Positions 12,501-23,660 of a stretch of DNA of 64,000 nt are shown piece after piece. Numbering within the stretch: the stretch's first letter is position 1; each line of letters begins with the position of its first letter. Under the pieces are notes generated by a model, which saw only the letters and a list, made by a program, of their open reading frames with translations, did not search any database and had not been told where the DNA came from. The DNA is from Atrichornis clamosus. Lineage: Eukaryota > Chordata > Aves > Passeriformes > Menuridae. Made by a program: the position numbers and the translations under genes. The stretch is taken from positions 247,034 to 311,033 of the forward strand of contig WBMZ01010838.1 in assembly GCA_013400975.1 (NCBI GenBank), given 5' to 3'.

Positions 12501-15500
12501 TTCCTAACAATGTGGCTTTAAAATTTCTCTTCCTTTTGTTCACTGCCACTTAGGGCTTTCCTGCCTGTTGAGGATGACCCTGAAGCATCTGCTCTGGTCA
12601 CATAGTTGCCATGATTTGAGGTTACCATGTACACCCTTTGTCTCACTGCTCAGAAAGCAGCAGGGACAAGCCACGGAGGTGGAATTCCACCAGTCTGACC
12701 TGGTTACATGCAGAGCTGTTACCAAGCATGCAGAACCAGTATTACTAAGAGCACTGAACTGTGTTCAGTTCCTTTCTTGCTAGTCCAGACCACCAGCACC
12801 ATTTCAGGCACCATCTGTCTCCTAAGTTGATGTATCTTCACAAGCTGCAGTTTTCTTCCATGAAGACACAATGGTGATGATCAAATCACTGCCTTAAATA
12901 AACATTCTACTTATTTAAAGAAAAGGATCAAAAGAAAGTTTTGCAGCAATGAAAGAAGTCATATGCTAGTCTGATTTTCATCAAGATCTCTAAGTCCAGG
13001 AAAAAAAGTCTAACTCTTAGCCTCCTTCCTCAGCATGTCACTTTGTCCCTCCTGACAGCTTCTGGCAAAAATCCTCTTTTTTAAATCCTGAGAAACCAAT
13101 TTAAGTTTCCTTTATATTCAAGCCCCCTGCTCTGCAAAAACGTTTGTACCATTTTGGATCCATGAGTCATGTCCCTCAAAGCTGTTTATTTCTCTCACTG
13201 TCTTCCTTGTGGATGACTGAGGCCATGTATCACAAAGAGTTTTGTGGCTTTCCCATTTCTTATCAGAAGCAGCAAATGTTAGAACAATGTGTACATAAAG
13301 GAAGATCTGATAACCTACCCATGCATTGCTTCACCTGCCACCTCCAGGTCATTCACAGCACTCATGCAATCCATTCTGGCCAGCAAAGTGCAGTGCTCTG
13401 CTTGGAGAACCACACTCCAAGCTTGTTATAAAGCAATGCACTGAATTAGTTCCTTCTCTTACTCTGGCATAAGAGAGAATTTGCCCCTCTGCTTGTTTTA
13501 ACTTTGAACTGAGTGCATAAATTTTTACCTTCTCTTTACCAGTTGGTTTTGGTGGGTTTTTTTGGCTGTTTTTATGTTTGGGTTTTCCTATTACACTTTA
13601 AAAAATGTTGTATGTAGTTCAGAGCTAATTTTAGCTTGATCAGAAAGTGCTCTGGGGATGCTTGCATAAAAGGTGCTACAGAAAAGCATTACATTGCATT
13701 GTATCCAAATCAAATTCAACACAGTTAAAATTTAGCTATGGTAGTAAAAGACGCTGCAGGACAAGGCTGGCACAGAGTCCATGCTGGAAAAAAATGCCTA
13801 AAGAGTTGTGATCTCTGTATTTTCACAGGTTGAGACATGGACCTTCAAGGGCAATTTGAATGTAATGCTTTGATATATGAGCTGATCACCACGTAGAAAT
13901 GGAGAAGAGATTTATAATCAGTGGAAAAGTGAGCTGCAGCCATACAGAAAAACACCAGTGGATCTGGAGTACATAAAGCTCTTCAGCTGTGGGTAGGAGG
14001 ATAGATTCACTGGTCTTTGTCCCTGCCCTGTTGGTAACGATGTGAGGCACATGACAAGGACACCATGGTAGGTGAATCAATACTCAGAACCACTGAAAAA
14101 ATTCTTATTTTTTCCACAGACTGAAGAAGCAACAGCTCTCTGAGGTCAGAGCTAGGCAGTCAGGTATACATGGATAATTGCAAGCATTGCAGGTCCTATA
14201 TGCAGTCTTCACAAACATGCATTGATTCACCACAGAATGCCTCCTAAAGAAAAGGAATTCTTAAGATTTCTTAACATTCTCCCATGAGAGCAAGTTTCTT
14301 TTTCAATCCATTGTGCTACCCTTACAACCTTATTTTTAATTTCAAGAATTTTCATTGAATCACAGAATTCCTCTCTGACACAGCTCACCTTTTAGAGGTA
14401 TTTTTCAATTGATCTAATCCATCCATTCTACCTAAGAACTCTTTTGCCTGTTAAAAAAAACAATAAACCAAACCAAAAAGAAACAAAGACCTAAGGATGC
14501 ATGTAAAATGTGGCATCATTAACAATTCTTTAATATATACAAGCAAACCTGGCAACTTTAAATCATGTTACTACTTTGAAACATGCCACAGACTGTCTCT
14601 TCCACTTTCTACTTAGTGAATCTTCATAGGGTTTTTAATACTCTTTCTACTTTTGCCATGATCAAAGGAATTGCTCTCCGTTTGCTTGTTCCTCTGATAA
14701 GTGATAAAAGATGTCAGTGAGACTAATGAGAACTGCCTCCAGCTTCCTTCATAAAGCCCTGTAGAAAAGAAATCACAATGCATCGTCAAACCTGCTAGTC
14801 TTTTAGGAAATAAAGTGTGGAAAAATACTAGGCACAAAGACAACAGGGGGATGGGAGTGGGAGGAGGAGGGGGGAAAAGCTTTTATAAAAGAAACAAGGA
14901 TATTGGTGTGTAAGCAGAAATATTACTCCCATTAATAATCCGTGTTGGGGTAAATCCTGAAACAACTGCCTATGCAAATGTGGAACTTCAGTTCTTCACA
15001 CAACAGGATTTGCTTTTTCACACACACACACTTCACACGTTGGAAAGGTCACATAACAGCTTCCCCCACCCCATGATATAGCAGTGCTAAAAATCAGAAT
15101 CCAAATCCAGATTAGGCCTTTACCCTTCAGTTCTCAATGACAGTTCATTTTACTTCTCTCAGGATCTGCCAGAACAAAACTCTTTTCAGTTTCCAAGTGA
15201 ATTTTGCCTGCCAGTGCAAAGGTTGTCAGTCCAGTGAGGGCTGGAGGCAGGTAGCAGATCTTCAAGCCCCAAAATCATGGATGTACTTCCATTTATTGGC
15301 ACTGAAAACACCTCGAACAAACTCTAGGGATCAAACAAAGCGTGCGTGCATCAAGACCTGTCCCAAACAAGTGGCAAGATTTTAATTTGTGCTGTGAAGA
15401 GCTACTCAGCCTTCTGAGTAGTTCTTCCTCCCATTCCTGTTTCCTGAATATTTGCTGGCCAACATCTCATCTGCAGGGACTGCTGTGTGTTTTTTCTAGC

Positions 15501-18183
15501 CCAGATAATGGTCAAATGCAAACAGACAGGTACCTTGCTAAGAAAGAGCAGGCAGTCTCGCTTCTTGGAATTAAAGAGAAATGTGTGCAAACCAAGCAGC
15601 AGGCTCTGCCCACAGACCATCCTCCTCTACGGCAGATGTCTAGAGAATGGGCTCTTGTTTGTCAAGAGTGACACAGACATGCCAAAAAGTGGTGGCACCG
15701 TCATTTTTCCAGTGAATAACCTGTTCTATAACATTTGTTGGTCCATTGTACATTAAACCCTGATGAGTTGGACCTGTGACTGTTTTAGCAAGTTATATGA
15801 AGTCTGAGAACAGAACAGTGTGATAATCATGACCTTTAAGTCAGCAAGCAGAAAACTGATTTGGTTTTGTCTTGTTTTGCATCAATACTTCTGTCATTTT
15901 CCAAAGTGAGACTGGTTAGCTCAGGCTGGAAACTTTTGAAACATGTTGATTTATGACTTAAGTATAGCCATTTCATTATGTCTGCAGACACAGCTTTCTA
16001 GCTACACACATCTATTAAATCAAGTATAGAAGGTAAGAATCTACAAAAATGGAGATTATGAATCAATATTTAGAAATACAAATTAATTCAAAGGGAAATA
16101 TAAAGTTATCAAAATACATCTTCCTTTTCAAATTAATTGTTTTCATTAACAAAGGAAGGCTTGAATTACAGTGTTCGTTTCCAACTACCATGTCATTCAA
16201 GATTTTAAAACTGGTAGGTCTCATATTTAATTTTTAACCATTGATGGTATATAGGCATCCTACTTCTTCAGAGACTCAGTGCCAGACATGGCAAAATGGA
16301 TATGTTTAATTCCAAGACAAAATTTTAATATTGTTATCTCTTTTAAGTAGATAAGTGTATAAGTAGATAAGTTTTAAGATAAGTGGAGAATGTACAGTGA
16401 AAACAAAGATCTCAATTTTCTACGTGTTGACTTTAATCACTGAATGAAATTGAGTGAATGGAACCTAACAGAACTATATTCTCTTCACTGGTAATGAGTA
16501 GTGACTCACTGACCTGATGTGAACACCTTTCCAGCAACACGTTTTGGGGAGGTTTTTTTTAAACTTTGAATGATTTAATGCATCAGAATAAATTGAACTC
16601 AATGTGGGTTTAAAACTTAATTTTAAAGTTTTACTCAAGAAAGACTTCTTAAAACTTAAATTAAAAGCCCAATTTATTTTTAAGTCATTGATTTTTATCC
16701 ATCCTGCTGTTTCTCTTCATTAAGGGAAGAATGACTCTGATACCTCAACAGAACAGAAACTCTGATCTTTCTCCTGGGGCTCTCTTTCCCTTTTATACTA
16801 ATACTAAATATGAAGGGTCTATGGAATCTTAAACGAGGAAAAGAAATGCATTTCTAAGCTGGATAGGGGAGGGATTAAATCAGGGAAGTAGCCTAGGGGA
16901 GAGTGGAGCTACATAAACAGATAGACACCCTCAGGCAGCTTCTATCACCATGAGCTTCACTGGGCTGAACACCAATTAACACCAGCCCTGAGTCCGGGCC
17001 ATGCCTCCAAAGCCACAATCACAAGTAGTCTTAGGGCTGCATTCTTCTAAAATAGTACAATGACACTGTTAACCACCAAACCCCAGCAGAAGTTGCTTTT
17101 GGTTCTGTTTGGATTACTGTTATCTTGTGAGAGAGCCAGTGAGTGCACTAATTAGCATGGGAATAAGCTGATGTTTGAATTCAATTTCCTTCATGATCAT
17201 ATTCACTGGAAGTATCGTTGGGGAAGATACACAGCTCTGTGCTTATTATTTAAGCTCACAAATGCTACCCTTGCAGCTTTCGCTCATGGAAACACCTGCA
17301 GAGAAACAGTGCCTCTTGTATTCAAAACAAAAACCCTTTTATGGCTTTTGTCACGTGAACTGTCCATTTCATGCATTTTACTTAAAAAAACAGGACACAT
17401 TTTTGGCTTATTTTTACAAATCTCAAAGTTAAGTATTGAAAAGGGCATTTAGCAGCAACTTGCTGGTAGGGATTGAAACTTAGAAAAGAATTTCAGCAAT
17501 ACAAAATGATTAGAACATCCAGTCCTGCTCCAAAGCCATTTCTGAGATTCCACAGGTGTCTGCTTGTGCAGGATTTAGCGATGACTTTAAGTTTTGTAGC
17601 CTCAAAGGACTGAACTGGAAGCTCTAAGATGTTGAAAAAAGGCCTGCTCTTCAGTCTTTATGATTGTGGGAACAATAATGATTCTGTTTTAGGGCTAAAT
17701 ACCAAGTGAAAAATTGTCTATTTGTCAAAACTTTCAAGAAAGTTGCAAGAGACACTGTTTGATGAAAATGTATGGATAATTTCCACACCTACACTGCAAA
17801 ACTCACTGTCAAAGCTGCATCAGGGAGGGAAGAAAATCTGCAAATTAGGAAACGAAATGGCAAGATGAATAGTGTTCTTCAGAGAAGGAGGAGAGGAGGT
17901 TATTGAGACATGCAGCTATGCACATTAACCCTGTCCAGCACTCAGCCAGCCAACTGCTTTTTGTTGTCCCCTGAATTCCAGCTCCTCCACGTTTCCCCAA
18001 TTCTGTTAGCTACAGGCTGCACTACTCCGAAATGTACAATTAAATTAAATCTCTTGTATACAAAAAGAACCAAACCCTCAATATCTGTTAACTCAGTTGT
18101 TAAATTTGGCACAGGCTACACAGTAGCCTGCATTTTGTTACTCCAGTTCCCATCCAACAGCACCTTCTTCCCTAAGGGAGCAG
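9551..18183. other. Intergenic, no gene seen, with minor repeats
   Basis: No coding exon was recognised. Within it are a poly(T)/AT stretch (9565-9660), a probable old repeat at 10779-10845, a purine-rich stretch at 10605-10680, a (CA)n run near 15019-15030 and a 16-bp-period duplication of AAGTAGATAAGT (16345-16372). Open frames such as 10475-10741 plus and 10464-10736 minus occupy the same bases on opposite strands and reflect the purine bias. Confidence 0.55.
10779..10845 (+). repeat. Ancient interspersed repeat remnant
   Basis: The segment AATAATAATATACAGTGC, followed by TTATAGTGCTCCACATG and CATTTTATAAATACTGGG, resembles the 'tatagtgcttt...aaagcgctttacaaa' portion of an old repeat widespread in reptile and bird genomes. 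The resemblance is by eye and weak. Confidence 0.35.
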
Positions 18184-19023
18184 CTGCCCACCAGAACCGG
18201 TTTATCCATCCCCTTCCTCAGCTGGACAGGGGAGAGGAAATATAATGAAAGTCTCATGGGTCAATAATGCAAAATAAAAACTAAACCCTGCAACACCTTA
18301 CCCTCACCCCTCCCTTCTTCCCAGGCTTAACTTTACTCCTGAATTCTCTACCTCCTTTCCCACATCAGCAGGGAAGGATGGGGAATGGGGGCTCCAGTCA
18401 GATGATCACACACTCTCTGCTGCTCCTTTCTCCTCACAGAGAGGACTCCCCACGCTCTTCCCCTGCTCCATCGTGCTGTCCCTCCCGTAGGAGGCATCTC
18501 TCCATGAACTTCTCCCGTGTGAGTTTTTTCCACAGGCTGCTGTTCTCCATGAACTGCTCCAGTGTGGGTCACTTTCATGGAGCCTGCTCAGGATCAGACT
18601 GCTCCAACGTGGTGTTCTCCAGGGGTGCAGGTGGATCTCTGCTCCCCTGGATCTCCCTGGGCTGCAGAGGCACAGCTGCCTCTCCATGGTCTCACCACAG
18701 GCTGCGGGGGTATCTCCACTCCCGCACCGGGAGCACCTCCTGCCCCTCCTCCTTCCCTGCCCCGGTGTCTGCAGAGCTGCTCCTCTCACACGTTCTCACT
18801 CCTCTCCCCCAGCTGCTGTTGCCCTTGCGCATCCTTTTCCCCCTCCCTCGGTTACCCCAGAGGCTCCACCACTGTCCCTGACGGGCTCGGCCTCGGCCAG
18901 GGTGGGTCTGTCTGGGGTCCGCTGCCCTTGGCTCCTCTGGACACGGGGGAAGCTTCTGGCAGCTTCTCACAGAAGCCACCCTGTAGACCCCCACTACCAA
19001 ACCCTTGGCAAGCAAACCCAATA
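18184..19023. mobile_element. Diverged bird interspersed repeat, probably a solitary ERV LTR
   Basis: Blocks appear in the same order as in a GC-rich element of about 1 kb that I remember as recurrent in bird assemblies. They are CAGCTGGACAGGGGAGAG at 18219-18236, CACCCCTCCCTTCTTCCC, repeated CTGCTCCA(G/A)(T/C)GTGG units at 18540-18620, GGAAGCTTCTGGCAGCTTC around 18949, and AACCCAATA near the right end at 19015-19023. I think it is an endogenous retroviral LTR, but I cannot settle class or orientation. No gag, pol or env reading frame flanks it. The left part is eroded or deleted relative to what I remember. The open frames through this block on both strands are by-products of its GC-rich, stop-poor sequence, not genes. 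Confidence 0.55.
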
Positions 19024-19109
19024 TCCCTGTGTAAGCTACCAAGCCTCGTCACTGTTTCTCTTCCACTGGGAAAGAAAACCGTGCAAGAAACTGCAGAATT
19101 TCTTAAAAG

Positions 19110-19390
19110 GGAACTTACGCCAAAAAAAATGATGACAGAAGAAATGAAAGAAAGGAAGCGGATAAAGACTAGGGGGGAAAAAAGGAAGGAAAGCAATCTG
19201 ATAAATCTAGCAAGGTTTAAAATTATGAGGGAAGAAGGAAGGGATTTAAAAGAATAATGAAATACTGACATAGCGTTAAAATTTAACAAATAAAGTGCAT
19301 GGCAAAAAAGAAAAAAGAAGTTGTCAGTTATAGAAATTAAAAAAAAACCCAAAGTGAAAAAAAAAGAAAAAAAAAAGAAGACTAACATAA
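19110..19390. repeat. A/purine-rich low-complexity tract
   Basis: A long run of A- and G-rich sequence follows the LTR-like repeat, including several poly(A) blocks at 19300-19380. Its complement creates a Phe/Leu-rich open frame on the minus strand (18852-19388), which I regard as an artefact. Confidence 0.7.
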
Positions 19391-22009
19391 GATACTCATG
19401 TCTCAGTTACTGTAATATTATAGGCAGAAATACAGAATGGCTTTCTTAAAGCTGCACTGTGAATAAAAAACTGGGACTCAATATTTATTCATTTTCAGCA
19501 AGAAAATCATTACTCTTTCATGTTACTTTTCTTCCAGAAAATCCTGACTGGAAACTTCCCAGTGTCCCAAAAACTGCAAGAATTTTCTACTTGAAAATGA
19601 AATTTTACAAATGAAAATTTTACTGCAGCTCCATGTCAAAATATTTTAGATAGCTCTAAGAACACCATCCACTTTTCTTTGGCAAAGGAAAACAAAAAAA
19701 ATCTCAAAGGTTTGCTTAGAAAATGCTTAAAGCTTATAGGGAAAGCTGGAAGTTTTCCAAAGCTGTTTTTGTTATCCTTACATAGAAAACATAAAGGCAG
19801 CTGAATGACCATATTTGTAGTCTGGTAGAAATTAGATTCTAGATCTCTGTACCATCTGACCAGCATATTTTGCTTATTATCCATTCAGGTAACATCTCCT
19901 TCCTTCAGTGATTTCTGTGAAAACTATTCTAAAAAGGTGTTCCTGAAATGATATTAAACTTAGAGAAACATGTTGAGGAACTGCTGCAGTGACAAGTATT
20001 AGAGTCTTTCCATGGGAATAAATTGATTCAAATTTTGCTGTATTACTTCTGGGAAACATCTTAGCCAAAGCAACTTTTTAATACTTGATCATTTATTATG
20101 GTATTTCTTTCACTTAGTAGGTTTTTCAATATGTGTAAAAGACTAGGGATTTACCTGTGTTATTTTCAGGATATAGAGGCAGGGAGTTAAATGAAAAATA
20201 TTAGTGGTGAGGGCTTGTAACAGGAATGTCATAGAAATGCTTATTCTTGTGATCAGTTCCATTTCAGGGCTGTTAGCCAGACCTCTTGTAATAAATTTAA
20301 GCTCTCCTAAACAGGAAACCTCAGAAAAATTCATTTGAATGAGCTGTAGCTGTGAATTAATGTTCCCAAGTGCCTTTACACAGACATGCACTTAAGGGTT
20401 TAACAGACCACAGTGTGGTAAGAGTCTGGGGATGTCTCTCATATAGATGGGAGATACCACAACCTCAGAAGTAATTATTTCTTAACAACATAATTCAAAT
20501 TGGAAGACTCATACTGCCTTTGGTATCTTCAATACTACAGTTTCACTTAAGTTGTACTTGTTTTTATCCTTGAGAGACCCAAGGTAATGAAGTGGAGAAA
20601 TGGTTTTTCCTAGTACTGCGTGGAAATGAGAAATAAGTCTCCATTATCATAAAAACAAACAATGCAAACCTGGAAGACAGAATCCTTCTCCCATAAGGCT
20701 CTCCCCAGGATGAAGACCAGTGAGCATTTCTTCTGTTTTGGAGCTGCCTGGATGGACACATAAACCCCCAAGGACAACGGCTCTGTGAGGACTCAGGATC
20801 TGTCATAGATCCTGTGGGGAGTGCTCCACTGAACCTGTCTGTGGTCTTCCTGGGCATTCAGTGCCTACATCTTCCTGATTTTTAGCGTCGTTTTAGAAAT
20901 CTAACGCTAGAACTGCATGCTGCAGTGGTGTGTCCCCCCAGAAGTGCTGAGCACAGAGGGGAATGCCCTCCCCAGTGCCCTCTCCTGCTGCACTGCTCAC
21001 ATCGTGTGTTCCGCTGCTTCCCCACCGTGGTACCCACACTCGTTTCACAGTACCACCACCCTTAATCACCAGGCCCAGGTCATAATCCCTGTCATGTGAT
21101 TTATTACTTTGCTTATGGCTGTATAACAAAAGATTTAATTTTTTCTGGTTCCAATCCTACTTTGTCATCCAAGTCACCTGGAAGGACAGGTGTCTTCTGT
21201 TGGAATTCTGCCACCAACAGTGTCACAGCAGTGATGTTACAGTGAAAAATACTGACTGATGACAGTCTACACGCTGACATATGCCATTCCTGGAAACACT
21301 GCTGTTGATGAAAACCTCTTTTGACAACTAGTGCAAGATAAGTCTATAAGTCCTTAATTGTTTGATGTTTTCCATATAGATTTACTATCATAGTCTTTAT
21401 GTAATAGCCACAAAATTTACAGAAGCCTAAATAGATTCAATCTGTATAAGCAGATATTCTAATTCACTTCACTGGACTGATACATAAAATCAAAGAGGTG
21501 CAGGAGACAGCTTGGAGTATATTCTGATTTCAGATATTTAAATTTCAGTTTGAAAAATCCTCAAAATTATAATCACTACAGGATAAAAATATTTGAGACT
21601 CTGCTGTAGAAACCAACATTATGGAGCACAGAGGCCAGAAAGTTATTTAGGTCAGCATTTCTTCTCAGTGGCACATTCTGGGGCATACAGTCTGAAACTA
21701 CCACCTCTCACTCACAGAATGAGCATGGACACAGCATTAGCTAAAATGGGGTGCTACCAGCATAAATCTGGGAGATTGCACTCTCTCACTTCTTCTGTAC
21801 ACAGGTGTTTAAATCCAGTATTTTTCTCCTATCCATATCATTTATAATCTTATATGTGAAAACAAGACTTTCTTAAAATGTTTTAAAAGCTGTTTTTAAC
21901 TAAGTACTGTTTAGCTGTGTTTGGTGCTGTTCAGCTCAACAGCAAAATTTGTACGGATGTTGAGGATAATTCTTAGCAAGCTTTTGAAAGGGAAGGGTTT
22001 TTTTTCTGG
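19391..22009. other. Intergenic, no gene seen
   Basis: The sequence is AT-rich. A slightly GC-richer patch lies at 20690-21060. No exon, RNA gene or repeat family was recognised. Confidence 0.55.
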
Positions 22010-22080
22010 CTGATAAAGCACTGGTCTCAGCTGTGAGAACCAGGGTTTACTTCTCACTCTCTATCATCCTCCAAGCCAAG
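22010..22080 (+). repeat. Possible MIR-like SINE fragment
   Basis: ATAAAGCACTGGTCTCAGC and GAGAACCAGGGTTTACTTCTC resemble the 'agcactgga...gagacctgggttctattcc' start of amniote MIR-type SINEs. The fragment is short and diverged. Confidence 0.35.
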
Positions 22081-23519
22081 CAAAAAAGAATTTAGGCTTT
22101 TCGAAACATTCACTGTACAGAAGTTCTAGAGAATAGAAACACACACAGAACAACAAGGCAAGAGCCTGATGTGCTAAAACTGTGCCTTGTCCATCTGTAC
22201 CTTATACACAAATTCCTCCAGAAAAATTAATGCCCTCCATCTGGCAAAGGAGGGTGCTTTGAGCACTTTGGAGTAAAAAGGCCATTATAGCTTTAAGCTT
22301 ATTATATAAAATAAAACATATTTTTTAAATTTATAAATAAACTTAATATGCTCAGAGAAGAGAGCAAATTATTAAATATTAGGAACAGACGGGGAAACGT
22401 CAGGCCACCGCTACTTGTATTTCCTGCATTTCACAGCTGGTTTGCAAGTACAAAGCATGCAAAGCCTTAAGCCACGTAGATCAAATGATCACAGTGGACC
22501 AAATTCTGTGTCCTTTACTAAGGCTATTTATTCTGCACTTGATTCAAGTGTTGTTTTGCCTGAAAGCTACACCTTCTTGTGCAAAGTACTTTCATTTAGG
22601 ACTGATTTTAAACCTCTTTAAGATGGTTCAGTAACTAAACCAAGTTTCCAAACCCCTCCAGACCCTTTGCCTTCAACTGTGCATCAAGGAGAGAGGACTG
22701 TCCAGGGCATTCCTAGTCCCACTTAAAAATTCCAGGTCTTTCCCTAAAGAAAATGGTAGTTACAGCAAATCTCTTCCTTTTTTCCTTCAGTTTATCATGT
22801 ATCTCATCCTTTTCAACATTGTCAGCCTTGGAAAATATGAAAGGCATCTTTATTTCTTTGGAGAAGAAAAACAAGAGCTGTTTAGTACTAAGAATATTTT
22901 CTCCTTGTTTAGGCTGTTGTAAACACAGTTCCTATAAAATAAAAACAAAAAGTCCACAAAAAACAAGAAAATCAACAACAAAACACGAGTCAAAATCCTC
23001 CCCAAGAACAAACTGCTGTCATTATATTTAAAACAAAAAAACCTAGATGATAGATGCAGCCAGACACTGTGTTCCTTTTAACCTGAATCTCTGCCTGTGG
23101 GCCATATCATCCTAAAACTCTTTGATACAAGTTAGGAACTAATGCTAGGGGCGTATCCAGAGCTGCACACAGGTACCTGCTGATTTGCCAACTCACAGGT
23201 TTCAAAAGTCTCGTAGCCTGCTCCTGGCACCTCTTGTCAGTCACTGACAGGAAGATCTTCCTCTGTGAAGGGCGATTTGCACAGCAGGGGACCTGCAAAG
23301 CAGCTGCCGCAGGTACTGAAAAGAAAATATAAGAAGCAAATTATATAAAAATGATTTTTTTTTTAAAGGATAAGGAGAGAGAGAGAGGCAAGGAATTTGC
23401 TCTCATGAAAAATGGGGCACAGGGCAAAGAAGGCAGAAGAGAAGGCGGACGTGAAAATGTCATAAAACCCTCAGAGTGCAATTGATGTAGCCAATGAAAG
23501 ATATTAAATGTCACCTGGT
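22081..23519. other. Intergenic, no gene seen, AT-rich block and (GA)n run
   Basis: A very AT-rich block spans 22280-22380 and a (GA)n run lies at about 23379-23393. No exon or RNA gene was recognised. Confidence 0.55.
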
Positions 23520-23527
23520 GAAAGATT

Positions 23528-23660
23528 CGATGGCACACGCGGAGGCCGTGGCGTGTCTGTGTGCATCACAGCTGCACGTGAAGCACCTGCCTGGGTGTCC
23601 AGCTCTGCGGCCAGCCCGCGGAGGGCAGGGTCTCCCACACTCTGAGCGTGGCACCAGAGC
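23528..23660. promoter_or_regulatory. CpG cluster, function unknown
   Basis: Around nine CpGs occur in about 130 bases (CACACGCGGAGGCCGTGGCG, CTGCGGCCAGCCCGCGGAGG) inside CpG-poor DNA. Overlapping open frames on both strands (23494-23916 plus, 23504-23811 minus) do not resemble known proteins. It could be a small CpG island or an eroded GC-rich repeat. Confidence 0.3.

Noticed and set aside
14355..14440. GAATCACAGAATTC stretch resembling a CR1 end
   Set aside because: The following sequence lacks the GGTTGGAAGGGACC block or a convincing relative of it.
18378..19388. Several long open frames on both strands
   Set aside because: They overlap each other within the LTR-like repeat and the A-rich tract, and the translations are low-complexity.
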